Assembly (NCBI GenBank): GCA_947003675.1
Contig: CAMQPJ010000005.1
Location: forward strand, 1-20,542
Direction: 5' to 3'
Source of the DNA: an uncultured Collinsella sp.
GTDB lineage: Bacteria > Actinomycetota > Coriobacteriia > Coriobacteriales > Coriobacteriaceae
Length of the DNA stretch: 20,542 nucleotides
Position numbers and translations under genes: made by a program
Shown here: one piece after another, positions 7,063-14,864 of the stretch
Layout of the letters: the number at the start of each line of letters is the position of its first letter
How positions within the stretch are numbered: the first letter of the stretch is position 1
Notes under the pieces: model-generated
What the model saw: the letters and a program-made list of their open reading frames with translations, nothing else
What the model was told of the DNA's origin: nothing
Databases searched by the model: none

Positions 7063-7731
7063 CTATCCAACCAGATACGGCCCTATTACATCGAATATCT
7101 CGCCTACCTTGGTTGCAGGATTTTGCGCAGACGGTTTAATGTTGCCCAGCGCCCTATGGTGCGTGTCGAGACGCCCAGCACGCTGAAGTGCCTCGCCCCG
7201 CTTATCATCCACTGCTCCGAACGTCCCGTCCAGGTTCTTGCGGTACTCGATGCCCAAGTCCTTAGACATCGCCTGAGCGAGGGCACGCTGACACTCCGCG
7301 GCCGACATGGGGGCGGTCGTATAACGAAAATGCAGAAGCGGCCACAGTTCGAAGCAGGGGTTCGACCACAACGCATGGAAGGTCCTCGAACCATCGGAGA
7401 GCTCGGTGCACTTACGCTCCATCGCGTCGAAGTCGGACGCAGGGAAGTCATCCTTGTCATACACGAGCCACACGTGGTCGAACGTCTCGGGCGCATAGCG
7501 ACAGTGTTCGACAGCGAAGTCAAGCAGGTCGAGCGTGTGTTTGCCCGTTCCCTTAACGATAACGGCAACCTTGCGTTCGTTTGCCGCGCACAAAGCAGCA
7601 CGCACGCCCTCGAAGTAGCGAGGCTCAGTCTCCTTGCCCTCGGTCACCACGAGGTGGCGCGTCATCTGCACCATGCGCGAGCGAACCTCGCGTTTGCCAC
7701 TACGCCAGCCCTTCGACTTCTTCGCTGCCAT
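7063..7731 (-). CDS. rloB: RloB-family Toprim-like protein
   Basis: A 222-residue protein with the marks of the RloB family: VTEGKETEPRYFEG (29-42, Toprim-type Glu31), YDKDDF (91-96, the acidic DxD-type motif), SNPCFELW (123-130) followed by LLHF, and NPATKVG near the C-terminus. The first 20 residues are strongly basic. By analogy with Toprim proteins it is probably a metal-dependent nuclease or nuclease-like effector controlled by the ATPase encoded just upstream; no activity can be read from sequence alone. The ATG at 7731 is chosen because GAGGAG lies ten bases before it (7742-7747); upstream in-frame codons fall in the ATPase gene. It overlaps the ATPase end by 32 bases, so the two are translationally coupled. 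Confidence 0.9.
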   Translation of the reverse strand: MAAKKSKGWRSGKREVRSRMVQMTRHLVVTEGKETEPRYFEGVRAALCAANERKVAVIVKGTGKHTLDLLDFAVEHCRYAPETFDHVWLVYDKDDFPASDFDAMERKCTELSDGSRTFHALWSNPCFELWPLLHFRYTTAPMSAAECQRALAQAMSKDLGIEYRKNLDGTFGAVDDKRGEALQRAGRLDTHHRALGNIKPSAQNPATKVGEIFDVIGPYLVG

Positions 7732-8950
7732 GTAAATCCCACTCCTCGATGCGGGTGAGATACGGGTCGGCACCGTAACGACCAGACAGGTACTGCTTAT
7801 CGAAAGCAGCATTCTTGCTAACCAAGTTGCCATTAGCCTCGTGGATGTCGGCGAGCGACCACAGTTGGCTCGCCTCCCCCTCGCCGCGTGCGGCGAACCA
7901 TATCTCGTCGCGGCGGAACACGTCGTTTCGCATTGTGGACACGTCCTGGGACGAGAAGATGAGCTGCGCGCCGCTCTTGTTGACCTCGGGATCCTTAAAC
8001 AACAGAATCACGTAGCGCAGGAGCTTCGGGTGAAGCTTAGCGTCAAGTTCGTCGACCACAACGGTAGCGCCGCGCTCGAGCGCAGTCATCAGATATGCAG
8101 CTAGCCCCATGAGCTTCTGTGTGCCGGCTGACTCCTCAGAAAGGCGCAGCTCATAGCCCTTGCCGTCCACCTCGTGCCTGACAAAGACGCGCTGGCCGCG
8201 CCATTCCGGGGCCTTCTCCACCCTAAAGCCATCGATGCGTACGTCGACGGCGCGCAGAAAACGCGTGACCTCGGGCGACTCCGCCTCGTCTAGCAATTGC
8301 TCGAACATCCGCTCCAGGTAAGAGCTGTTGTAGTTCAGGAACACGCCATCAAGAAACCAGCTGGCAGCCTCCTTGATCACCGGCGCGTCAAAGTTGATAC
8401 AGAGGAACGACAGGTACGGCAGGCTCGGGTTGAATCTCGCAGCCGTCACAAGTTTGCACAGCGTGGGACCGAGCTCGACCTCAGCACCCTCGCGCTCGAA
8501 CAACATCGCCGTACGCGAAGCTCCCAATTTGCGCCGCCACAGTCCCTCGGACACGATCTCGCCGGCATGCACGGACAGGGCATAACGGAACTCATGCTCA
8601 CCCACGCGGTAGTAGAGCTCGAACTCGGTAGGCTCGAGAGCAGACACATCATCGAACTCGAACGCCGAACAACGGGGTATCGAAGGACGATCGCCCTCTG
8701 GCGCATCAGAGCTAGATGACAGCAATCTGATCGGACTGGCCACAGCCGAACGAACGTAGTCAAGAGCTTCGAGCAGGTTGGACTTGCCGCCAGCGTTGGG
8801 TCCGTACACCGCAGCCACCGGCAGAAAGCTCTGCCCATCGGGACACTCAATAAGGGAGCGCTCAAACTCCCTCATCGGCGTCGCTTGCATGGAAAGCTCC
8901 GCCTCGTCGCGATAGGACCTATAGTTCCTGAAGGAAAACTGACAAAGCAT
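7700..8950 (-). CDS. AAA/ABC-type ATPase (OLD/RloA-like), partner of RloB
   Basis: A 416-residue ATPase of the AAA_15/AAA_21 group related to SMC and OLD ATPases. Seen: the N-terminal strand pattern FSFRNYRSYRDEAELSM, Walker A GPNAGGKS (50-57), ABC-like signature ESAGTQ (273-278), Walker B VVVDELD (297-303) with LHP after it, and a distal SSQD with RRDEIWF (346-352). No Toprim domain is attached; that role falls to the downstream RloB-like protein. The frame opens at 9028, but the ATG at 8950 has GAGG at 8954-8957 and starts the protein exactly at the family's usual N-terminus; an ATG at 8971 lacks a ribosome binding site. A sigma-70-type promoter lies 55 bases upstream. Two-gene ATPase plus Toprim sets are typical of phage-defence modules such as OLD class 2, Gabija and PARIS, so a defence role is inferred. 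Confidence 0.9.
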   Translation of the reverse strand: MLCQFSFRNYRSYRDEAELSMQATPMREFERSLIECPDGQSFLPVAAVYGPNAGGKSNLLEALDYVRSAVASPIRLLSSSSDAPEGDRPSIPRCSAFEFDDVSALEPTEFELYYRVGEHEFRYALSVHAGEIVSEGLWRRKLGASRTAMLFEREGAEVELGPTLCKLVTAARFNPSLPYLSFLCINFDAPVIKEAASWFLDGVFLNYNSSYLERMFEQLLDEAESPEVTRFLRAVDVRIDGFRVEKAPEWRGQRVFVRHEVDGKGYELRLSEESAGTQKLMGLAAYLMTALERGATVVVDELDAKLHPKLLRYVILLFKDPEVNKSGAQLIFSSQDVSTMRNDVFRRDEIWFAARGEGEASQLWSLADIHEANGNLVSKNAAFDKQYLSGRYGADPYLTRIEEWDLHGSEEVEGLA

Positions 8951-9004
8951 CGTCCTCAACTTTCCTTTCATTGTTTTGAAAAGATATTTCAGAGTTTTTA
9001 TTTG

Positions 9005-9032
9005 ATTATAGACCTTAAGAAACGTCAATCAA
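9005..9032 (-). promoter_or_regulatory. Promoter of the ATPase-RloB operon
   Basis: Read on the minus strand: TTGATT (9032-9027) and a perfect TATAAT (9010-9005) separated by 16 bases, in an AT-rich patch 55 bases before the ATPase ATG. The -35 end lies about 43 bases from repeat copy 2. Confidence 0.65.
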
Positions 9033-9074
9033 GTGCTTGCCGCATCTGGAGCAAAGGGTACAAGGCCAAAACTC

Positions 9075-9205
9075 GGAAGTATGTGGCAAATCCCTAGCGT
9101 GCCGAGCGCTCCGGAATGCCGCAATGCTTCTGCCTGCGGATCCTTTATGCGGAAAAGCCGTTGTGCTCGGGGGTTCCAGAATTTACCGCATACTTCCGGC
9201 AAGCG
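9075..9205. repeat. Structured dispersed repeat, copy 2
   Basis: Direct copy of 6127-6257, offset by exactly 2948 bases with no net insertion or deletion, about 80% identical by hand count. The terminal inverted arms are less perfect than in copy 1, but the inner CCGCA/TGCGG stem is kept. It ends just before another perfect 12-base inverted repeat at 9207-9246. It lies immediately upstream of the ATPase promoter. Confidence 0.85.
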
Positions 9206-9206
9206 T

Positions 9207-9246
9207 TTGCGGCTGCGGACACGCTAATCCATGCCCGCAGCCGCAA
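9207..9246. repeat. Perfect 12-base inverted repeat
   Basis: TTGCGGCTGCGG (9207-9218) pairs exactly with CCGCAGCCGCAA (9235-9246), with a 16-base loop. It follows repeat copy 2 directly and lies 13 bases past the stop of the leftward DUF2188 gene, so it could act as a weak leftward terminator for that gene, though no T run follows. Confidence 0.6.
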
Positions 9247-9259
9247 TGGCGTCAAGCCC

Positions 9260-9487
9260 CTATCCTCTCGGCGGGAAGGGATCGTGCCCATGGGAATCCT
9301 TTGCGCGGATTCTGCCATCGGGACGATGGGTGATTAGCTCAGAGTGCTGATTAGAACTAATTTGACGACCACGCTTTATAGCTTCGCCCTGGGTCGTCGT
9401 AACAAAGGAAGCGCGACGCGCTCCCTCGCCCTTAACCTGCCATTTGCCATCCGCCCGCTTCGTAACGTGCTGGTTTCTACCTTTCAT
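9260..9487 (-). CDS. DUF2188 family small protein
   Basis: A 75-residue protein matching the DUF2188 pattern: an N-terminal QHVTKR, then GKWQVKGEGARRAS (14-27), TQGEAIKRGRQI (32-43), THRPDGRIR (53-61) and a C-terminal DSHGHDPFPPRG. This family is widespread in bacteria and mobile elements; its role is unknown to me. The ATG at 9487 is preferred over the GTG at 9493 because GAGGTGA sits just upstream of the ATG. It is on the same strand as the ATPase-RloB pair but is separated from it by repeat copy 2 and has no obvious shared promoter, so co-function is not shown. Confidence 0.8.
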   Translation of the reverse strand: MKGRNQHVTKRADGKWQVKGEGARRASFVTTTQGEAIKRGRQISSNQHSELITHRPDGRIRAKDSHGHDPFPPRG

Positions 9488-9566
9488 ACTCACCTCGCCT
9501 TCACGACCGATTGGTTAACGTACTCGCAGCATGAGGCTTGTAGCAAGTTCACTCGTGCCGCTTTGC

Positions 9567-9752
9567 TTAAAGCATAAATACCGGCGCGGACATAAATCGG
9601 ACCTGGAAGGTGTCAGTATGGGATCCCGAAGAAGCGCAAGCCGGCCTCATACTGAAACCGCCGTATCGCGCATAGCCCAATAAGCGCGGAACATAACGCC
9701 AGGACAAATACGCCTCATCCATGTCCGGCGTCGGGTCTGATAAGATTCCCAT
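9567..9752 (-). CDS. Doubtful 61-residue hypothetical ORF
   Basis: An ATG at 9752 with AAAGGA some 13 bases upstream opens a 61-codon frame. The first half (beginning MGILSDPTPDMDEAYLSW) looks protein-like; the second half has a less natural composition and may be a frame-shifted remnant of a longer gene. No family was recognised. It lies downstream of the tandem 38-base repeat in its own direction. Confidence 0.25.
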   Translation of the reverse strand: MGILSDPTPDMDEAYLSWRYVPRLLGYARYGGFSMRPACASSGSHTDTFQVRFMSAPVFML

Positions 9753-9834
9753 AGCGGTCTTCGTCCTTTCCTAGAACCTGTTGTTGTGGTGATTTCAGAT
9801 TCTAGGACGAGGGCCGTTTTTCGTTAAACGGGCG

Positions 9835-9910
9835 CTAGGGTGTCACCCTTACACCAACATTTTCGTCGCAATCTAGGGCGTCACCCTTACACCAACATTT
9901 TCGACGCGAT
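9835..9910. repeat. Tandem 38-base direct repeat (two units)
   Basis: Units 9835-9872 and 9873-9910 match at 35 of 38 positions by hand comparison. Each carries a short hairpin motif; in the first unit AGGGTG/TCACCCT is close to a perfect palindrome, and this is followed by ACACCAACATTTTCG in both. Two units are too few and too adjacent for a CRISPR array. Operator sites, an insertion-sequence end duplicated in tandem, or iteron-like sites are possible. Confidence 0.8.
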
Positions 9911-9935
9911 TGTCGTTGCTAGATTTAAACGACTG

Positions 9936-9969
9936 AAAATAGGGGTATCAACCGCCACTGATACCCCTA
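9936..9969 (-). terminator. Rho-independent terminator of the polysaccharide operon
   Basis: TAGGGGTATCA (9940-9950) and TGATACCCCTA (9959-9969) form a perfect 11-base-pair stem with an 8-base loop. Read leftwards it is followed by TTTT (9939-9936), and it lies 14 bases beyond the stop codon of the last operon gene. Confidence 0.88.
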
Positions 9970-9983
9970 ATGCGAAAACGCAA

Positions 9984-11159
9984 TTATTCCCGTACGCCTT
10001 GCTTTATTATTTTTATTACCCTCTTTTTAACAGGGGATAGAGTGCGCCTAATCCTCTCCCCAAATCCCATGGAAGCATATTTCTTTCGACAATAGTCGAG
10101 CCCATGCTGCTCCCAATCGGCCCTAAAGGAATTAAAATTATCTGGTTTAGGAGACGGAGCTTGAAGGTTGCGCTGTGTGCACTCATCCAGGCTAACTTCA
10201 AAACACTCAAAAGAAGTCAAGATTTCAGTAATCAGATCTTGCCCCTTTTCGGTATTAACTATGATTGAAGAAACGCCAAGCTTGTCTTCGAAATCCGGCT
10301 TCACGTTATTTATGTTCCAAAAATCACCAATTGTGATATCGCCTGGACGATTCATACTGGCGAAGGGACACGAATAGCATGAATCTCTCAATAGGTAATT
10401 TCCAGTAAAGAGGCGATAATATTCATCTTCCCAAATGGGATTATGATAAATATCGCCATTATTGAACTCTATCCAAAGTTCTTGGTTTCTCCAGCCGTAT
10501 TGTTTATTCCTAAAGCTCAACTTGGAAATTTTTGAGGAATATTTCTGCTCCAAAGCGCGAATATGTTCATCAAAGGAACCGGGGCTTGGAGTACCGTGGC
10601 AAATAATATCTACTGTCACGAGATTGTCGTAAGGAACTCCGAGATAACGCTTCAAGCCAGCGACTTCGCAAGGTGTTCCCGTAAACAAAACTGAATTGCC
10701 GGCTTTTAAATCGCGTTTAACATCTTTAAAGATATCACCCTTAAAACTTTGAACGTATTTTGAGCCCTGAAACTTCCTGACTGATTCGATTGAGTCAGCC
10801 CTGTCGTGCATCGCACGGTGCTCATCATCAAGCCTAACACCATACACAATGCCGTCAGACCCAAGCACAGCTTTAGCGACTTCGATAAATACCGCACCAG
10901 AGCTGCTCCGCGCACGCTCATCGTTGTCTTTATTTTTGACCGCATAGGCAATTTTCGAAAACTTATCGTCCGCTGACCCATCAACCTTTAAAGGGCAAAC
11001 TTTTTGACATAGACCACACTCCACGCACTTTGAGCCATCGATCTTGGGATAGAGAAAGCCTTTCTGGTCCTCTAGCATGGAAATCGCCTGCTTCGGACAT
11101 ATGTTAAGACATGCCGTACACCCACAGCACTGTTCAGCCTTTTCAAATAGTTCAACCAT
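9984..11159 (-). CDS. F420 hydrogenase/dehydrogenase beta-subunit-like (FrhB/FdhB) iron-sulfur protein
   Basis: A 391-residue protein. The N-terminus carries two 4Fe-4S ferredoxin-type clusters: Cys at 11/12, 14, 17, 21 (CCGCTACLNICP) and at 45, 48, 51, 55 (CVECGLCQKVCP). The body has the FrhB/FdhB core: SSSGAVF (85-91), GTPCEVAGLKRYL (161-173), DIICHGTPSP (184-193), and later RPGDITIGDFW. Family members reduce or oxidise with a flavin. Copies inside polysaccharide clusters, usually beside a pyruvyl transferase-family gene as here, are presumed to modify a sugar or its substituent, but the substrate is not established. It is the last gene of the operon, eight bases after the flippase gene, with GGAGG upstream of its ATG. 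AT-rich composition matches its neighbours. Confidence 0.88.
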   Translation of the reverse strand: MVELFEKAEQCCGCTACLNICPKQAISMLEDQKGFLYPKIDGSKCVECGLCQKVCPLKVDGSADDKFSKIAYAVKNKDNDERARSSSGAVFIEVAKAVLGSDGIVYGVRLDDEHRAMHDRADSIESVRKFQGSKYVQSFKGDIFKDVKRDLKAGNSVLFTGTPCEVAGLKRYLGVPYDNLVTVDIICHGTPSPGSFDEHIRALEQKYSSKISKLSFRNKQYGWRNQELWIEFNNGDIYHNPIWEDEYYRLFTGNYLLRDSCYSCPFASMNRPGDITIGDFWNINNVKPDFEDKLGVSSIIVNTEKGQDLITEILTSFECFEVSLDECTQRNLQAPSPKPDNFNSFRADWEQHGLDYCRKKYASMGFGERIRRTLSPVKKRVIKIIKQGVRE

Positions 11160-11167
11160 TACCCTAT

Positions 11168-12679
11168 TTACCTCCCCAATAGCGAATTTAGCCTATCAAC
11201 GATGATGTGAAAGCTCTTGTGCTCAAATATGGCATGGAAACCGAGAACAATCGCTAGGCCCAAAACGAGATTACAGGCTCCATACAAGAGCCATGTCAGA
11301 AGACTTCCCGGCCAGGTGCTAAAAATAAAATGCGACAGGATAGCTATTGCTGCCACCATAAACAACATCTCTATCATGTTTTTAAGAGTTGGTCCGACCG
11401 AAAGATGCGTTACTGTTTTTGGAATGAAGAAAAGCAAGTCGACACAACGGTAGAGGTTGGACAAACATGAAGCCGCCATTACGCCGATCAAACCGAATTT
11501 AAATCCAAGAACAACACCTCCGACAAGCAAAATTGCCGCTTGAATGGTGCTTTGAATTCTTGTTTCTTTATATAAACCCGCCGCAATAACAAGCATGCCC
11601 TGTGGAGTCTTCAGATTGTAAAAAACGCCATTCAAAACGAACAGCAGGGCGAAGTATAGATTCGTATATTCGACATCCGTTACACCATGAGTGTATACGT
11701 GGACAAACGGCAGAATGGTTGCAAGCGTTACGCCGTAAACTACACTTGCCATTACATAGTAAAGATATTCAAAATCCCGATACGCCTTCTTAAATGCCTG
11801 ACTGTCATCCTTGACCAATAACTCTCCGAAACCAGCAGACACACCCGTAGAGAAAACTGACATTATTCCGTTAATACCTGACATGACCATGTTATATACA
11901 GAATAAACGCTCACCATTTTAAGGGTCGAGAACAGGGTGATTAATACGGCGGGCGATGCATTTTGCACAGTCTGCACAATTTGGAGGTATAGAGCACTCC
12001 AGCGCTTATCCATTGCAGCATAGTCTGGCTCAGCGTCATAGCGAATGAATTTATAGTTCACCTTGATGTAAACGAACAAGATCATGCTACGCGCAAATAT
12101 TGAAAGCAATGCTACGACGCGTAAAGTTAGGATATTAACCTTAAGCAGTGACATCGTGACAACGATTACCGTATTTAGAATCGTATATACGATAGATGCG
12201 AAAGAAATTACGTAAGTTTTTTGGTCTGCGGTCAGCAAGGCTCTATATTTTGCAAGAGTAAAAAATTCCAAAGCCCCGTTTACGCCAAGAACCAACACAA
12301 GAAGAAAAATAGTCTGATGATCCAAGACCTCAGTATGGGTAATCCACGGATAGACTATTGCCAGAACAAAAACTAGGCCAACAAAAATGAAGCCTGATTT
12401 TATATAGAAATTACGAGCCGCGGTTACGATGCGATTTATCTTGCCATGATCATTTTCAGCGATTGGCTTATAAAGCGAATATACAGCCGCACTCGAGAGC
12501 CCCGCTTCGACCAGATTAAAGTAAGTAATAAACTGGTTGATTGAGGAAATAAGACCGTTAACATCGGATCCGTATGCCATCAGTAAAAAGCGGGGGGTGA
12601 TGAACCCAGCCACCATCGTCACTACTTGCAACAAAGCCGTCGAAGCAGAATTTAATACAAATTTACTCGTTCTTCCCAT
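11168..12679 (-). CDS. wzx: Wzx-like polysaccharide flippase (MATE/MVF/polysaccharide transporter superfamily)
   Basis: A 503-residue membrane protein with about 12-14 hydrophobic segments spread from residue 10 to 490, the right length for Wzx. It should carry undecaprenyl-linked repeat units across the cytoplasmic membrane. The N-terminal region (LLMAYGSDVNGLISSINQF, then LVEAGLSSAAVYSLYKP) is typical of polysaccharide exporters. It starts five bases after the GT2 stop with only a weak ribosome binding site, pointing to coupled translation. Flippases have low primary conservation, so the exact subgroup is not assigned. Confidence 0.88.
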   Translation of the reverse strand: MGRTSKFVLNSASTALLQVVTMVAGFITPRFLLMAYGSDVNGLISSINQFITYFNLVEAGLSSAAVYSLYKPIAENDHGKINRIVTAARNFYIKSGFIFVGLVFVLAIVYPWITHTEVLDHQTIFLLVLVLGVNGALEFFTLAKYRALLTADQKTYVISFASIVYTILNTVIVVTMSLLKVNILTLRVVALLSIFARSMILFVYIKVNYKFIRYDAEPDYAAMDKRWSALYLQIVQTVQNASPAVLITLFSTLKMVSVYSVYNMVMSGINGIMSVFSTGVSAGFGELLVKDDSQAFKKAYRDFEYLYYVMASVVYGVTLATILPFVHVYTHGVTDVEYTNLYFALLFVLNGVFYNLKTPQGMLVIAAGLYKETRIQSTIQAAILLVGGVVLGFKFGLIGVMAASCLSNLYRCVDLLFFIPKTVTHLSVGPTLKNMIEMLFMVAAIAILSHFIFSTWPGSLLTWLLYGACNLVLGLAIVLGFHAIFEHKSFHIIVDRLNSLLGR

Positions 12680-12684
12680 TCATC

Positions 12685-13626
12685 TCACTTCTTTAAAGAT
12701 AAACCCACCGCCGTAGCGCATGCATACGCACAGTCCTTAAGCGAAGCAGCTTTTAACCGAAGCAATCTAGCAAAACAATCACGCGCTTTATCGCCATCGC
12801 AATGCTGATTTGCTATTCGTAGATACAGCCGCGCAAAATGGACAGCAACCAACTTTTGATAGATTGCGTTATCGCTCTCGGAACAAATGGATGCAATCAA
12901 ACGTTTCAATAAGCGCTCATGCTCCTCAAACCGTCTCAATTGCATATTTTCGTTTTGGAGACCGTCATTTGAATGACTAGAGGGATGTAGAACATATTTG
13001 TACAGAACTTTGTCAATGTATCCATATTGATATCCATAGGCCATAGGCAAGAGCAGTTGATAGTTCTGCCCAGCACGGCTTTCATCAATCGCCAGACCGG
13101 GATAAGATTCGACAAATGCCGAAGTTTTCATTATGTAAATACCAGGGCAAAAATATACATTTTTACTAATCAGCAAGTCCCGAAATAGATTATCGTTCTT
13201 ATCAGGAACCCGCTTTAAGAGCCCAAGGCTATTCCCAGCTTCATCAATATATTCAGCCCACGAAATACCCAAAGCATAATCGGGATGGGCGGTCATGAAC
13301 TTGACCTTCGCTGAGATGTTATCTGGGCAGAGAACATCATCGGAATCAGGCCAGATGAAATATTCGCCACGAATATGCGGAAATGCCAAGTTCAGCGCTC
13401 TTGCCTGTCCACCGTTTTCTTGATTCAAGTAAACGAATCGTATGCCCCGACACTCGAACAGTTTTTTATATGAGAGGATCTTATCCTCTGTATCATCAGT
13501 TGATCCATCATTAACGATAATCATCTCGTAATTATCGTAATCTTGCTCTAAGACAGATAGGAAGAAAGAATCCAGATAGCCCCCCGCGTTATAAGCAGGG
13601 GTAATTATGCTAACTAACGGATTCAT
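12685..13626 (-). CDS. Family 2 glycosyltransferase
   Basis: A 313-residue GT-A type enzyme. Seen: SIITPAYNAG (6-15), the nucleotide-binding NDGSTDD (39-45), ENGGQARALN (70-79) and the metal-binding DSDD (94-97). The N-terminal 220 residues are the catalytic domain; the rest is helical. It should add one sugar to the lipid-linked repeat unit; donor and acceptor cannot be read from the sequence. Its ATG overlaps the Wzy-like gene's TGA by four bases (ATGA). The gene is AT-rich. Confidence 0.9.
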   Translation of the reverse strand: MNPLVSIITPAYNAGGYLDSFFLSVLEQDYDNYEMIIVNDGSTDDTEDKILSYKKLFECRGIRFVYLNQENGGQARALNLAFPHIRGEYFIWPDSDDVLCPDNISAKVKFMTAHPDYALGISWAEYIDEAGNSLGLLKRVPDKNDNLFRDLLISKNVYFCPGIYIMKTSAFVESYPGLAIDESRAGQNYQLLLPMAYGYQYGYIDKVLYKYVLHPSSHSNDGLQNENMQLRRFEEHERLLKRLIASICSESDNAIYQKLVAVHFARLYLRIANQHCDGDKARDCFARLLRLKAASLKDCAYACATAVGLSLKK

Positions 13627-14864
13627 TTAGAATAACCCTCCCTAGGACTTATATATTTCAAATAAATGGTGACTACTACAGCAAATACCATCAACTGACA
13701 GGCATAGTAAATTGTGTTGCCCGTCATGCTATATATCGCGATAAGAACAGCCCAGTAAAATGCCGTTAAGTTGAAAATATTTGGATCCTTCTTTGCAGAA
13801 CGGCCTAAACCAAATATCAAAATGGCCAACATGCTGACAAACAGCAAAAGCCCAACGATTCCAAGCTCAGCAAGCAGTTGCAAGTAAACGTTATGCGCCT
13901 GAAATTGCCAAGGTTCACCGTAGTATAAGAAGCCCCTGCTGTTCACATATGCATTGAATGACAGAAAACCCTCTCCCAATAACGGAGAACTTCTTAACAT
14001 TTCCATTGCATATGTCCAAAAAACTTCTCTACCGCTTAATGGATCTCCGTTGTCAGCTAAAAAACGCTCAAACACAAGCGAAACTTGAGGAACAAACGTA
14101 TACGTAACTGCCAGGCACACAAACACCGCAAGTAGGACCGCCATAGCTTTTGCCACTCTATGACTTCGAGAGAAAAACAAAGCGAAGGCGACGATGCTGA
14201 CTAAGGGAATCAGAAATAAGGTGCGTTTGCCGGTCATCATCAGCGCACCAAAAACAATTCCCAACTGAATAATGAATTTTGGATTGAGACCCCGGGTAAA
14301 AATTTTGGCGAAAAGAACTCCTATCCCCATGTTGCAGAGGAACGCCGCATCTGCCTTTTCAAATGCTAGCCCGGCAATTGCTATACCATCAACCGACCTA
14401 ACAACTAAGTTTTTCCCCAAAGACAAGAATGAAAATACAGATCTAAACAAACTTGGGCTTATCAATTCCAAATACATAGAGGCAATAAAAACCCAAAATA
14501 ACAAGCTAAATAATTTGAAGAAGATGGAATAAAAAAAGTTGTCGAATTCGAATACAACGAAAACAAGGGCGGCGATTATGTAGGGAATGTAGTCCTTAAA
14601 CGCAGAACGATCTCCGGTATAAATAAAACTGATTCCAATTAAGAAAACAAACCCGAAAAATAAGAATTTCAAAGGAACCCCCCTGCTAAATCTTCTTTTC
14701 GAAGCTATCGAGAGAAAGAGCACCGCTGAAATCATGAGAAACGCAACAGGCTTCATGAACAAAATGAGACGATTGTTAGTAGAAAATACTAATATCAGCA
14801 GCAGCAGTGGAATAACATAGTCTTCAATTGGAACTAATGCAATAAATTGCTTATATCTACTCAT
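13623..14864 (-). CDS. wzy: Wzy-like polysaccharide polymerase / O-antigen ligase family membrane protein
   Basis: A 413-residue protein with about 10-12 hydrophobic segments. A large loop near residues 275-330 carries the O-antigen ligase/Wzy_C pattern: SGREVFW, SPLLGEGFLSFN, then QAHNVYLQLLAELG. In a Wzx/Wzy system this enzyme polymerises repeat units on the outer face of the membrane. The ATG at 14864 is preferred to a GTG two codons upstream; either overlaps the end of the preceding gene by 8-14 bases and neither has a strong ribosome binding site. A ligase role cannot be excluded, but the position next to wzx and glycosyltransferases favours polymerase. Confidence 0.86.
   Translation of the reverse strand: MSRYKQFIALVPIEDYVIPLLLLILVFSTNNRLILFMKPVAFLMISAVLFLSIASKRRFSRGVPLKFLFFGFVFLIGISFIYTGDRSAFKDYIPYIIAALVFVVFEFDNFFYSIFFKLFSLLFWVFIASMYLELISPSLFRSVFSFLSLGKNLVVRSVDGIAIAGLAFEKADAAFLCNMGIGVLFAKIFTRGLNPKFIIQLGIVFGALMMTGKRTLFLIPLVSIVAFALFFSRSHRVAKAMAVLLAVFVCLAVTYTFVPQVSLVFERFLADNGDPLSGREVFWTYAMEMLRSSPLLGEGFLSFNAYVNSRGFLYYGEPWQFQAHNVYLQLLAELGIVGLLLFVSMLAILIFGLGRSAKKDPNIFNLTAFYWAVLIAIYSMTGNTIYYACQLMVFAVVVTIYLKYISPREGYSK

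Larger units (their letters stand above)
9488..9983. other. Mostly noncoding stretch between the DUF2188 gene and the polysaccharide operon
   Basis: It contains one doubtful short ORF (9567-9752, minus strand), an inverted repeat CCTAGAA/TTCTAGG (9770-9776 with 9802-9808), a tandem 38-base repeat and the terminator of the polysaccharide operon. No RNA gene or known family was recognised in the remainder. Confidence 0.5.

Noticed and set aside
6674..7186. 170-codon + strand open frame before the RloB-like gene
   Set aside because: Unnatural composition, no recognisable motifs, overlap with the end of the RloB-like gene in antisense.
7027..7758. 243-codon + strand open frame across the RloB-like gene
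   Set aside because: It is antisense to a protein with clear RloB motifs and shows no recognisable domain.
9835..9910. CRISPR array
   Set aside because: Only two directly abutting units with no spacers and no cas genes nearby.
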